A DNA stretch of 64,000 nucleotides from Collybia mongolica (taxonomy: Eukaryota > Basidiomycota > Agaricomycetes > Agaricales > Clitocybaceae): assembly GCA_013420905.1 (NCBI GenBank), contig JAAXNY010000008.1:1178001-1242000 (forward strand). The letters run 5' to 3'. The position numbers and the translations under genes were made by a program. The notes under the pieces were generated by a model. That model worked only from the letters and a program-made list of their open reading frames with translations, had not been told where the DNA came from and did not search any database. Positions 24,701 through 36,900 of the stretch are shown here, in pieces (position 1 is the first letter of the stretch; each line of letters opens with the position of its first letter).

Positions 24701-25305
24701 AGTACTTGGATACATTTGTTCCTCACCCCTCTCAACAACAGCAGCAGCAGCAGGGCCAGAGTCAGGGATCCAGGCGACACAACTCATCTTCATCCACCTC
24801 TGGGTCTACAAACCACGGTTCATATGGGGATGAAATATCCCCAGTATCGATGTATGGGCTCACTACGTTACCAACGTCGGCAACGTTCCAGACCGAACCA
24901 ACTTCGTACATCCCGCAACGGCAGCATGGGCGACAGAGCCACCATGCCTCGCCGACGTCGCCAACCAACCACCAACTTGCACACCACCATTCCCTTGGCA
25001 ATCTACAGAGTACAGCGGGGACCAGGCCAGCTGGGGCGGCTGCGAATACACATACGTCGTTCCCCCAGTACTTCCCAGTGTATGATTATGGGACAGCGTT
25101 GAATGGTGGAGGGATGAATAGTGCAAATAGTATGAATGGTGTTAATGGCGGAGCTAATGGGGGAAGTGGAATGGGCAACGGTTATGCTTATGGCGCACCG
25201 ATGCTGGAATCGCCAGTTCCGCCGGGCCAGAGAAGGGGCTCGGGGTCCCCTGAGGCAAACATGGACACGATGTGGCATGATTTTGTCGCAGGAGTGGCTA
25301 TGTAA
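21762..25305 (+). CDS. Zn2Cys6 fungal-specific transcription factor (paralog 2)
   Basis: Fourteen exons give 924 residues: 21762-21874, 21941-22016, 22074-22102, 22160-22466, 22523-22534, 22591-22811, 22865-23126, 23181-23279, 23345-23354, 23414-23596, 23652-23894, 23956-24161, 24219-24347, 24421-25305. The zinc cluster (C33, C36, C43, C49, C52 and a last Cys at 61) is preceded by a basic stretch, KKRRKG. GSLTTGQGNRFVLAST and a coiled coil follow. The regulatory domain has the same landmarks as paralog 1: YFLQNE, LHRDSGRW, LTYDSWQ-type and LTFGRPP. The C-terminus is long and has a Gln run near 24736-24753 and Asn/Gly-rich repeats. It has fewer introns than paralog 1, having lost or never gained those inside the zinc cluster and at TYDSWQ. 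Targets are unknown. Confidence 0.9.
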
Positions 25306-25605
25306 AGCTCAAGATCTTTCGGGTATCTGGGTGTTATTTCTTTTTTTGCGAGATTCTGAAACTAGTTTGCGATAATGTTACCTTTTGTATTTGTTCGTGA
25401 AATATTGTAATGCTCGAATCCTACCCGTAGTACAGTAGATAACCTCAGCTGTGAATAGAAGTGTATGTACTTGACTAGTTGGAATCGAAGTTTTGTCACA
25501 GTCAGGCCGATTGGAAAAGGCACGTGGTCGGTAGGTTTGGTTGTGGCAATTACTTGAAGTTTATAATTATTTCCCATCCCCCCCCCTCATCGACATCCTC
25601 CCGAA

Positions 25606-26614
25606 TGACCATGTGCGGCTCATCCGGAAAAGGCGCATCCTTTGGCCGCAGCAGACCAGTAAGCTCTCTCCTAGTCGCCCCCGTCCCTCTTCGCTAACTC
25701 TGTACTAGGTACAAAGAAAGGTGAGCCTCATGGGTTGGCCTCCCCATGCCTGTCATAACTCGCCTGTAGGTCGTTGTCTGCGGAGATGGTGCCTGCGGTG
25801 AGGGTCTATATCGCTCTTGCCTTTGCTTCTTAGTGTGCTCACGTTTCACAGGCAAGACGTCCCTGCTCAACGTCTTTACCCGCGGATTCTTCACCCAAGT
25901 CTAGTATGCCATCCAACAAACCGTTCCTCTACGCTTCCTTACCCCCCTCGCAGCGAGCCCACCGTCTTTGAGAATTATGTCCAAGACGTCTACGTTGATG
26001 ATCAGCTCGTCGAGCTGAGTCTTTGGGACACAGCTGGTCAGGAAGAGTTCGACAGGCTCCGCTCGCTATCATATGCCGAGACTCATGTCATCATGATCTG
26101 CTTCTCTATCGACAATCCCACGTCGCTCGAGAATGTCGAGTCCAAGGTGGGATCTATTCTTTCATACCACCTCTAACCATCACTTACCCCTTTCAGTGGC
26201 TCGATGAGATATTAGAGTACTGCCCCGGTGTCAAACTTGTTCTCGTAGGTCCGTCCCTATCCTCCGTCTCAGCTCTTCCTTTCATCGACATTGATATTTC
26301 TCCCTTCCTCAGCTCTAAAATGCGACTTGCGTGACGACCGGCCCGTCAAAGAACGTCTCATGCGATACGGCACGCATCCTGTGCAGTACGAGGAGGGCCT
26401 TGCCGTCGCACGACGTATACGTGCCAGTCGCTACCTTGGTAAGTGTTGATCAACATATCCATATATATTGCCCTGACCACGTTTGTTCTACCCTTCGGCA
26501 GAATGTAGCTCAAAGCACAACCGTGGCGTTACTGAGGTATTCTATGAGGCTGCGAGAGTGTCTCTGAGCACAAAGGCGAAGGGGCCGGGAGAGGGTGGGT
26601 GTGTGGTGATGTAG
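25606..26614 (+). CDS. RHO3: Rho3-type small GTPase
   Basis: Eight exons give 209 residues: 25606-25659, 25709-25720, 25770-25797, 25852-25903, 25954-26146, 26197-26248, 26313-26438, 26502-26614. All GTPase motifs are present: the P-loop GDGACGKTS at residues 27-35, effector region YEPTVFENY at 49-57, DTAGQE from residue 74, the ALKCDL base-recognition motif, and a C-terminal CVVM box for prenylation. The [20 protein letters not shown] context and [23 protein letters not shown] fit Rho3 better than Cdc42, Rac or Rho1. Rho3 controls polarised exocytosis and actin at hyphal tips. Two ATGs lie in frame (25606 and 25612); the first is used, and a second start would only drop two residues. Confidence 0.9.
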
Positions 26615-27573
26615 TTTCGGGTTGTGTTTGTTGAGTCATGAGATGAGATGGGATCAGTCGAGCGTGTGATGGGCGAGACGATGGCGTGCAGGTGTCGAAA
26701 GATTAGCGCGGGGCGGATGTCGTCAGCTCATCCTCATTTGGTATAGGTTGGGCAGCGTCTTCGGAGCAAGCACGAGAGGGGCGGGCAGGGGTGCGAGTCC
26801 GGTGGAACTTCAGGAAGTACAGGTCATGCGAATGGGGGCGGAACCATTGTGGTGCAGCGTACCCCCCGCACAATATCTTCAAAGCTCGTGCATTACGATC
26901 GTCAGCATGCGATCCTGCGATGTTGAATTCCAACCGATGACCTCCAACACACATCATCTCTTCCCCTCACTCCTGTACAGGATAATTCGAGGATATATAT
27001 CTCCTATTCTCGTTTCTGTTATATCATATCTGAATGGGTGCCTGTATAGGACCTTCGGTGCCTCCTACGTCTGGGACAGGTTCTGCGCTGTCCCTTTATC
27101 TCACTTTGATTCTCGGCAACCGACATCCTGTTTCAAACGCCTTGCCAACGATGTACGAAACATTCCCTATCCCGCCGTAGATCAGCTCGCTCAACACACC
27201 TTCGGCTTGCTAGCCCACACTCGATTGTATACCCTGTCTCTGAACTCTTCGTTCCCTAGCTTATATATGTACTATCTTATCACCCCACATCTGGTTCTGT
27301 GTCGAGTGTTAATTGTTCTTTGTGTCTTGATTTAATTGGATAATTTTTGGGTCTTAGCCAGTGTTTTTTTTTCTTCGTAACTGAGTGTTCACAGCGTCTT
27401 AAATTCTCTAATCCGATCGTGATGGCGCGCTGGCGGCCATGATTGAATTTGCTACGGTTGGTGTCGAAAAAGTCAGCCGCGGATTCATATTCGGGTCACG
27501 TGTGACTTGCAGATTAACTACGGACCGCTTTGTTGAAAAAAAAAGTCCGAACGCCCACCTCCACCTGACCACT
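26615..27573. other. Intergenic region, no gene recognised
   Basis: About 960 bases. A plus-strand frame of 195 codons (26748-27335) begins with TTG, has no motif and probably is not coding. The left part is likely the Rho3 3' untranslated region and the right part the promoter of the next gene. Confidence 0.45.
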
Positions 27574-29860
27574 ATGTTCATGACACGCTGCAAAGTATGT
27601 ATCCACATCCCCCCCCCCACAAGCCTAATCTCGTCCTCATTAACTTAGTACTTTGACGATAACGGCATTCCCATCAACGGCGGTTGTACGAATAGTTCCT
27701 GCAATTTCCTACATCCAACGCATTTGCGCTGGGGCGAGGCGCGCAAACCAGTAAGTGCTCACTATCATATATTCCGGGCATGTGGGTCTTATCAGGGCGG
27801 GGCGTGATAATAGACTAGGGCATACAGCCCCTCACGAGGCATCAGAGGGCGCGGACGCGGACGTGGGGAACCTCCTGCCCGGAAGAGGGCCCGCCCCCTG
27901 GCGCTTGTTGGGACAGCGTCTAACCGCACAGATCAACCTCGGGTGCCAGCGTTTGACCCCAGCACGTGGAGTTCCGGAAGTAACATGCCACCTGCCGAGA
28001 CGGACGCAGGGATCAACTCATGGGGGTACCCAGACACGGGTGCGAACGCAAAACTGTCTTCGGACGAGGGCGGTGGGTGGGGAACGTCTTTGACTCCGGC
28101 TGATGGTGGATTTGGCATCACTGTGCCGACTTGGGGAGACGGTGATGCTGCTGCGCAGAGCAGTGGGTGGGGTGGTGGTGGTGCCGACGCCGGTGGTTGG
28201 GGGGTTGTGACAGAAAATGGGTGGGGTGGGAACGGTCAGGTGGCTGCGCCTGGGTGGGGCACTGTCGGGGATCAAGAGCCCCAGGCGAGCCCTGCTTGGG
28301 GTCGACCAGCAGTCGCGTCCGGACGGGATGTCTTGGATCAAAAGTCCCGGGTGAGCCCTGTGGCGGAAGCGTATCCTGCTGCTGGGCTCAGTGGGCAGAG
28401 GGAAGGAAGCAGGGTGAGTAGTGGACAGGGGAGCGTGTGGGGAGCCGATCAAGACTCGAGGATAAGCCCACCCGCAAGTGATACACTCTTGGACCCTTCT
28501 ACTATTTCCAGGTCCTCGAAAGAGATATCGGTTTCATCCAGTCCAGCTCCTGTTGAATCGGCCGACGATGTGAGGGAGACTGGATTGAGGATCCAAACGA
28601 CATCTCTGGAAGTTGATGCTGGTCTTCCTATAAGTGCCCCAGAATCAGCACTGCCTCTAAGACCCCTCAGTCAGACCGAGATATATTCTAGGGCTATCAG
28701 GTGCGTTTTTGTTTTCCTTAAGAGTGTTTTGAAATATAACATACTGTAGGAAATATTACTGTGCAGTCTCCTTGAAGCTGGAGCTTGACAATATCCAGTT
28801 TCAGAGTGAACGGTGGAAAAGAACAATGAACTCTGCCAGCTATGCACATGGGACTCCTATGCAACGAATTCGATTGGAAGAAGAAAGAGCCAAGCTGGCC
28901 CAGGAGATGACCAATCTCACAAGAGATCTCAAGAATGCCACCAATGCCCTTGTTGACCTTCCACTTCTCTCAACAACTTGGAATTCAATACCCCCAGAAA
29001 TAGATGACCAGGAGGTCATGAAACACACTTCATTACTTAGGAATTGGATATCAGAACTCCAGGACTTCCACTTGCTGGCCCTTCCCTTCCCAACTGTTAA
29101 CACGAAAGAAGAGCAAGAAGACCAGGAGCCACCTTTGGAATGGAACCAACTCATCCTGAGTGTAGAGGAACTTGAAACATTTGCAGATCAGATGGATGAA
29201 CTCATGGGCAATTTCTACACCTCAAAGTACACCAACCTGATGGATGAGGGTGTCACAGCAAAAATCCAAGAATATCACAAGGATGCCACAGATTTACAGA
29301 AGACTGTTGAATGGGGGGAAGTGAAAACATCAGCTGATAGAATTGGTAAAAAGGTTGAGGCAGAGGCAATCAGACTTGCAGAGCTTTACACTCAGGTCCA
29401 TAATAATGACCTAGAGCTCCAAGAGCTTCAAAAGGAAAAGGAAAAGCTAGTAAAAATGAGTAACCAGGTGAGTGGTATCAATGTGATTTTCAACACAATA
29501 ATAAATTCCTGGCTTTTGAAGATTGAAGAGTATTTCCAACAACTAGAACAATCAGAACAGGAAGATCTGAAGAAAATACAAATCCTTACTGAGAAGGTCC
29601 AGAACCTCCATCTCCATCCCTTGTCTTCCACATTACAGTCATTTTCAGTGGATAGCCTTCTTCCAGCTATTCAAAAACTTGTTGAAAACCATTTGCAGGG
29701 TGATGTTATTTCTATTGTTGAAAACTTACATGCAGCATGTATTCAGAACCATGATCTTGCTATAAAGGAGCTATATAAGAATGTGCAACCAATAGTAGAT
29801 CTTACTACTAAGGTGTACAAACATGCTCAGTTGGAAGTAGCTCTATCAAATCATTTTTGA
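27574..29860 (+). CDS. CCCH zinc-finger protein with WG-repeat region and coiled-coil tail
   Basis: Four exons (27574-27594, 27649-27750, 27814-28700, 28750-29860) give about 706 residues. A CCCH-like finger opens the protein, C6-x13-C20-x4-C25-x3-H29, with TRCKYFDDNGIP before it. An Arg-Gly-rich stretch follows (RGRGRGRGEPP, about 27850). Between 28018 and 28445 there are nine Trp-Gly dipeptides in a Gly/Ser/Asp-rich disordered context. The last exon encodes a long helical coiled-coil region of about 370 residues. CCCH fingers with this leader occur in RNA-binding proteins, and WG/GW dipeptides can bind Argonaute; the latter is inference. The last exon is almost free of CpG, unlike exon 3, yet stays open. 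The third exon border (acceptor at 27813) was chosen by phase. Confidence 0.8.
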
Positions 29861-30762
29861 ACAGTTGTAATATTTTTGGACATGATTATGTACTATTTAT
29901 ATATTGCTTCTCAAACTGGTGCAAACTTAATAAAAGTATAATACAAAACCATGACCAAGATGCCTTGCATGTATAACTAGACACACCTGCCCTGGGTAGT
30001 GGAGTATTGTGGCCTGATACAGTGTTAAGACAGGGCTCATGGAAAATGCTCTATAGTTACATGGTATTACTTCTCTGTGACCAGGGTTGAGAATATATGG
30101 TTTCATAAGTATGGCAAGTGTTAATGGATTGAAAAGAACAAATAATCCAAAGAGCTGATCTTTTACCACCACTATCTGTGAGAACTCATCCTCCCTGCAC
30201 CAAGGTTGTCTCTAAACTACCCAACTTCTTGTCTTTAATCAAGATTGCCTTTTATCAGACAACTCTACTGGCATGTGTCACTATTCTTTTAATCTAAATT
30301 TCAAATTTCAAATTTATCAGAGCTGATCTGTGATGAGTGCATAGTTTTTTTTTTGGTTCAATGTCTTGCATACCACTTGTACACTAATACATAATGCAGT
30401 TGCTACAAACTAATGTAACTGAGGGAAAAGTGAAAATGAGGAAAAGCAAGAGATAGAGCCTTGCAATGCTGAGTGGATTACAAGTCCTTATGTTTACATA
30501 AGTAACTTGTTCATCATCCTGGGTTTGTGAGGAAAATTCAGTGTACCCAACAAGATCCAGTGTTGTTTTTCCCATGGTTAGTAATTTTAAAGTATATCAG
30601 TAAGACTTTGTAGTCATGGAAATAACCTTCTAACTGTGAGAATCAAAATTAACCAATGTGCAGATTCTGAGCAAAAAAGGCAACTGCTAACATGGGCTGT
30701 ATTTAATAATATAGATTCAAGTTAATTGGTCTTTATCTTGTTATGAAAATTATATTCCCATC
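29861..30762. other. AT-rich, CpG-free spacer before the gypsy element
   Basis: No gene is seen. It contains the 3' end of the WG-rich gene and then AT-rich sequence without a single CpG that I could find. It seems to be part of the silenced repeat block. Confidence 0.55.
29929..29934 (+). terminator. Likely polyadenylation signal of the WG-rich gene
   Basis: AATAAA lies about 70 bases after the TGA of the gene at 27574-29860, a normal distance for a poly(A) signal. Confidence 0.5.
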
Positions 30763-31116
30763 TTATCTCCATCTTTTTGATCTTATCTCATCTCTTATCT
30801 AGTGGGATTGGCTGTTAATTCATCTATCCCCAGTAGTTACAATTCTCCCATCATTCCCATCATTCCATTTCATCATTTGATTGATGCTGTACACTACCCT
30901 GGTTATGTTTGGTCTACCTCTCTCCATATTTGTTCTACTCTGGTCCCCCTTAGGTAGTTGTATATATACTGCACCTCTAGCTACTTGTTATGTAGCCTTG
31001 ATCTCATCTACTCTCTGTAATACAGACAGGTCTTCTCAACTCTCTATCTCTTGTGCTATCTCTCCTCTTCTACTCTCTGATATTCTGCAGTGACTGTTAT
31101 TATTGCATTGCTGACA
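30763..31116 (+). repeat. Left arm of a 355-bp inverted repeat flanking the gypsy element
   Basis: This block is closely similar to the reverse complement of 37365-37720. Both contain AGTGGGATTGGCTGTTAATT, the GGTTATGTTTGGT segment and a CTGCAGTGACTGTTATT segment, and both end with CTGACA on the side facing the element. It looks like a retroelement LTR, but the partner copy is inverted rather than direct. Confidence 0.8.
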
Positions 31117-31924
31117 GAAGATTAAGACTCCCTTCTACACTCACTGCTGCTATGCTACATAACCACCCAGTTTCACACCAAACCCACACTGACCAAACCA
31201 GACCATCTTCTTTCCTTCATGTACATCCACTAAAGAGACACTGATTGTGCCTGCCCTTGAGAAACATTGAGTCCATCTCAAGTAGCAATCACTAAGGGTG
31301 CTAAATCACCACTGTTGCCTGGTTGGACAAAGAAGACAGGAGCAGTTCTCTCACAAGAGGTGTGCATAGGGCTCAGCTGGGGAAAATCTGGACAGAGTAC
31401 CAGGAGCCTCATCATCTACTCTTTTCCAATCTATTAGATCTATACTATGCCTTCATAATTCAACCCTACTCTCTTATCCACATCTAGTGATCTATCCATG
31501 GAATCCCTTGACCCTCCCTCTCAACCAACTTTGGAACAACAACTACTTGCAGCACAAGCCCAAATTCAGGAGCTTATATGGCAGTATCACCAGGAAGTTA
31601 CCTGGGCAACTGAGGAAATCAAATGATCCTTACACCCCATAAAGGGATTAAAGTTGCTCACTGTGATCCATATGATGGGGCTCATGCCAAATTCCCTATC
31701 CTCATGCACCAGCTCAACCTTCACTTCTGGGCAAACCCTGTTGATTATGAACTTGATGACAACCATATTACCTTAGCCCTGTCTTACATGAAGGATGGTA
31801 TAGCTGGCTCATGGGCTGACAACATGATCAGAGAGTCTGAGGACAGATATGCCCATACTGTTAAAATGAGAAAGACCAAAGAAGAGAGAAGTTCCAGAAG
31901 TGTCCAGACAAAGCACCAGAATGA

Positions 31925-32310
31925 CTACAACGGTTGTATTGGCAACAGTAAAGCTAAGTCTAGTCTAGGTGTCTCGGTGATGTGGCATTGAGCACGTGAG
32001 ACAAGAAGTCATGTGATTCTAAATTACAAGTTCTTTAGTTTACTAAAGATGAGTTCTTTATCAACCCAGTTTTCGGGCAGAAAGGTGATTCATTCATTCA
32101 TTCATTCATTCATTCATATTTCAACACCGCAGGAAAATATTTCCATAATGGGATTTTTCTTCTCTTATGGCTTTTTACAGCATTTCTCCACAAATACAAA
32201 GTATTGTGACGTGATTTGCATGTATTTGGGATGCTTACATAATGCCTTTGATGATGCCATCAAAATTATGCATATCTAATATTTCAAAGCGTCACGTTTC
32301 AAAATTTATT
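31925..32310. other. CpG-containing island inside the gag remnant, probable later insertion
   Basis: Eight or so CpG sites occur in this stretch, while none is seen in the roughly 2.8 kb to its left and very few in the kilobase to its right. It interrupts the capsid frame. I found no terminal repeats or clear target duplication, so its nature and exact borders are open. Confidence 0.45.
32088..32117. repeat. Tetranucleotide microsatellite, ATTC unit
   Basis: About seven and a half perfect copies of ATTC, lying within the CpG-containing island. Confidence 0.9.
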
Positions 32311-33929
32311 TTGTGATTTTCTCCATAACCAGTAAAGCTATTAACTTTGTTTTTATATGTTTGGAATGTACAAACATGGCTCTACAATTTCCTTGTTGAG
32401 CACATTTTTCCCACAGTCTATTTTGAGTGAAATATTAGAAATGTCCAGATTCAGCTAGTTTTAAAGGTCTGTGTATTATACCAAAGATGAACAAACATCT
32501 TATAACAACAATGACCCTTACCAAACATGACCCTTGTGGGAAATTATCCTAAACATTGGAAAAATCAACAACTACTATATTTACCTGAAATACAAAGAGG
32601 ATTGAATTCTCTATTTATTGACATATGTCACATGATCTATTCCATCACATAAGCATACCAAATACATGACAACAATCTGAATGCTCATTTAGTGTCCATG
32701 ATCCTGGGGAAAAGTAAGTTCTGATGGTTTTTGTGCACAGGCATTGCTTGTTTGCTTGGTAACATTTTCCCAGGGTCACATGACCTCTATAAACTATCAT
32801 CTACATTGTTTCTAGTCATTTACAACTTCCTGAATGTGGAATGGACTTATTTCTCCTAAGAAAAGAAAGAAAGAACAAGTACCTGCCACACAGTGTGTTG
32901 GCCCACTCCACCCAAGTCTAACACATACCTGAGAGACATTTGTACAGGCCCTTACACAGCAGTTTGCTGATCCTGATGAAGGAGATACAGCTTGTACTAA
33001 ACTCAAGGAGCTCCAACAAGGACATTCCACTGAAGATGAATATGTTTGTATCTTTTGAGATGTATGAATATGAAAGTGGCTATGATGAGGTAGCCCTTAT
33101 GGAATGATTTGAAGAAGGACTCTCACCAGCCTTGGCTGATGCAATTTGCAGACTGCCTCAGGCCCCAGTTACTATTGCTGATTGGAAGTTTTGGGCTCAG
33201 AAGTTAGATAGGCAATGGAGGAAAAGGGAAGGACATAAAAGACAACTTGCTGGCCACAGCAAACCAGCAAACCATCCTTCCCCATCTGGATCTGCACCTT
33301 CTACAAACAATTTTAGAGCCACACCTAAACCTGCAGAAGGCCAGTATGTCCCAATGGTTATTGACCAATCTTGCAGTAGGAACTTTGGAGGGCATACTGT
33401 AAACCATTGATATATTGGAAATGTTAAAAGCCTGGTCACCATGCAATTGATTGTAAAGAAAGAATCAATGTCATGGAAATGACCTATAAAGATATTAGAA
33501 AGGTTATAACTGAATCAGAAGAGAAGAAGGATTTTTAGAAAGAACTTTGGTGAAAGATGCATCCTGAATGTTTTCAAATAGTTTTTCAGTACTTTCTAGT
33601 ATGGTTGAAGAGCCTCAGAATATATTTATTGAAAAACAACCCAATACTGCATTGCACACTCCTCAGGATCATCCTAGGACTCAGAGAAAATCCAAACACT
33701 AGAAAGGAACTGCAGAGTTTACCCTTGAAAAAATTCTCACACTACCTAATCTGGATGCAAAGGTTAAAGTGTTAAATTCTTGGGTACACAAAGGCTGTAA
33801 ACAGGAGGCATCTGCAGAAACCATCAGACAACTCATATTGCTCCCTTCAGAACTTGCCCTCCAAGCTCTTAGTGAAATGAGATAACCAAGGCAATATACT
33901 TGTGATCTCAAACCATCTAATTCCCTTAT

Positions 33930-36900
33930 TCTATCAATAGTCCTTCAAACAGTGGATACCAGGAAAAATATTGCTGTTAAAGCCTTATTGGACTGTGGAG
34001 CCACTGGACTCTTTATTGATTGAAGTTTCACTGAAAAGAATAATATAAATACATACCTCTCCACTGCCATGCCCAATTCCAGTGTATAATGTTGATGGAA
34101 CTACAAACTGGGATGGTTCAATTACAGATCTGGTTGATCTTCAACTAAGTATTGGGGACCATGTGGAATGTGCCTCATTTGCTATTATGTCACTTGGTAG
34201 TCATGATATCATTATTGGCTATTCATGGTTAAAGAAGCATAACCCAAATGTAGACTGGAAATCAGGGAAGGTCCTCTTGGATAGATGCCCTCCAGGATGT
34301 AACATGTATGGTAATCTACCAAACCTCATAGATGAAAAAGATCATGGAGATTACATTCAGGAAATCTGTAACATTGCTGGAATAAAATTGAGGAGGGAGA
34401 CAAGTTCATCTCTGTAAATGTGAATTACATTTCCATACAATACATTTGAGCTACATCCAACATCTCATGAAGATTAGCAGAAGAGGCCCTGAAGGACAAG
34501 GGTGACAAGCCAATAGAAGAGATGATCCCCCCTAAATACCTAAAATACAAAAGGGTGTTTGAAAAAGGCTCAATTTGATGAGTTACCCCCAAAACAACCT
34601 TGGGACCATACAATTGAACTGGTACCTGATGTGGAAATGAAAGGGTGTAAGGTCTACCCACTATCCCTTACCAAAGAAAAGGAGTTGGATGCATTTCTGG
34701 ATGAAAATCTCAGGACAGGTAGAATCCAACCTTCAAAATCACCAATGGCTTCACCTTTCTTCTTTGTCAAGAAGAAGAATGGGAAATTATGCCCAGTCCA
34801 GGACTACAGATGTCTAAATGAGATGACCATTAAGAATTGTTACCCCCTACCTCTTATATCTGAACTCACAAACAAACTTTGGGGAGCCAAATACTTTACC
34901 AAATTTGATGTGAGATGGGGATATAACAATATATGTATCAGAGAAGGGATGAGTGGAAGGGGGCCTTTCAAACAAATAGCGGATTATTTGAACCTACTGT
35001 GATGTTCTTTGGACTTACAAACTCACCAGCAACCTTTCAAACAATGATGAACCATTTATTCCATAACTTGATTGTTGAAGGTATAGTTGTTGTCTACATT
35101 GATGGTATCCTAATACTTACCAAAACCTTGGAGGAACATCAACAGATCATGGAAGAGGTTCTCAAAAATCTTGAGAAAAACAAACTCTACCTAAAACCAG
35201 AGAAATGCACATTTGAAGCAAAGAAAGTAGAATTATTGGGTCTCATGATTTCAAATGGCCATATGGAAATGGATCCAGTCAAAATTCAGGGTGTCACCCA
35301 TTGGCCTATACCCAAAATCCAAGAAGGATGTTCAGTCATTTTTAGATTTCACAAACTTCTACTGGAGATTTATAAAGGACTATTCAAAGATAGCATGGCC
35401 ACTATACAATCTTACAGGAAATCATGAATGGGAATGGAACATTGAGACACAACAGGCCTTTGAAAATTTGAAGTCAGCTATTACCACAGCCCCTATTTTA
35501 GCACTTCCACTAGATGATGGAGAATACAAACTAGAATGTGATAGTTCAGATTTTGCCACAGGAGCAGTTGTTTTACAACAACAGTCAGATGGAAAATGGC
35601 ATCCAGTCTGTTTTTTGTCCAAATCCCTGAATGAAGTGGAATGAAACTATGAAATCCATGATAAAAAACTGCTCTCTGTTATACAAACTCTGGAAGAGTG
35701 CCAAAACCTTCTGGAAGGGGCTAAGCACAGGTTCACAATATATAATGATCATAAAAACTTGGAATACTTTATAAAGGCTCAAAAGTTGTATAGGAGACAA
35801 GCTCATTGGTCATTGTTCCTGTCAAGATTTGACTTTACCTGGGAAGTCAAATGCAAAGGTAGATGGTCTGTCAAGACAAGCAGACCATGGAAAGGGGAAG
35901 GATGACAATGAGGATGTTATCCTACTCAAACCAAATTTCTTTTGCATCAATGCTCTTCAAGAAGGCCATCTAGAAGTTGAAGGTGTGGAATTCACAATTC
36001 TGAAGAAGATTCAGAACTGTAAGAATTATGAGGACAACATCCTCAAGGCAGTACAAGAGCTGAGGCAGAGTACAGGAGCTAAGGAGAGGGATGGAGAATG
36101 GGCTGAAGAACAGGGACTCATTTTATACAGAGGTCAGGTCTATGTTCCAAGGGATGAGAAGTTACACTATGAAATTATCCAGCAACACCATAGTACCCCT
36201 ATTCCTGGACATCCAGAACAATATAAAACAGCTGAGCTAGTCCTTAGGAATTACTGGTGGCCAAACCTTCACCAATACATGCTGAAATATGTCTGCTCAT
36301 ATCAAGCTTGTTAACATACAAAGACATTTCCAGCAAAACCAAGTGGAATATTATCTCCAAATCATATACCGACCCAACCATGGGAGGACATCTCCACAGA
36401 TATGATTGTAGGGTTACCATCATGCCAAGGATATGATGCTATCCAAGTTGTTGTGTGCAGGTTGATCAAAAGGATTCACATATTCCCTACAAATATACAT
36501 AGAACAAACAGCAGAAGGAACAGCTTGCCTCTATTGTGATTATGTGTGGAAACACCATGGAATTCCTAAGAGAATCATATCAGATTGGGGTCCACAATTT
36601 GCATCTCAATTTATGAAGGCCTTAAACAAACTGCTTGGAGTAGAGACTATGCTATCCATTGCCTATCACCCACAAACTGATGGTCAAACAGAATGACTAA
36701 ATCAGGAGATAGAACAGTACCTACGCCTGTTTTGTTAACTACCACCAGGATGATTGGGTGGAATGGTTGTCAATTGCAGAATTCTCTTACAACAACAAAA
36801 TCCAAAGCACAACTAAACAATCTCCCTTCTTTCTGGATTATGGCAGATACCCTATACAGGAATGGAAATCAACAGGGAATCATCAGTAGAGGCAGCCAAT

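Larger units (their letters stand above)
31498..33470 (+). pseudogene. gag remnant of the gypsy element
   Basis: An ATG at 31498 opens MESLDPPSQPTLEQQLLAAQ, a helical start typical of gypsy gag. A stop (TGA, 31624-31626) soon follows, then capsid-like sequence to about 31920. Capsid-like sequence resumes at about 32930 and ends in a zinc-knuckle region near 33412-33460 (WKC, one stop codon, then KPGHHAIDC). Several stops break the frame. About 1 kb of unrelated-looking sequence separates the two capsid parts, so the gene is also split by insertion. Non-functional. Confidence 0.75.

Noticed and set aside
26748..27335. 195-codon plus-strand frame after the Rho3 gene
   Set aside because: It starts with TTG, has no recognisable domain and lies where the Rho3 3' untranslated region should be.
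30881..31093. Frame of 70 codons found both here and in reverse at 37388-37600
   Set aside because: It is a by-product of the inverted repeat, not a gene; the shared sequence is non-coding LTR-like DNA.
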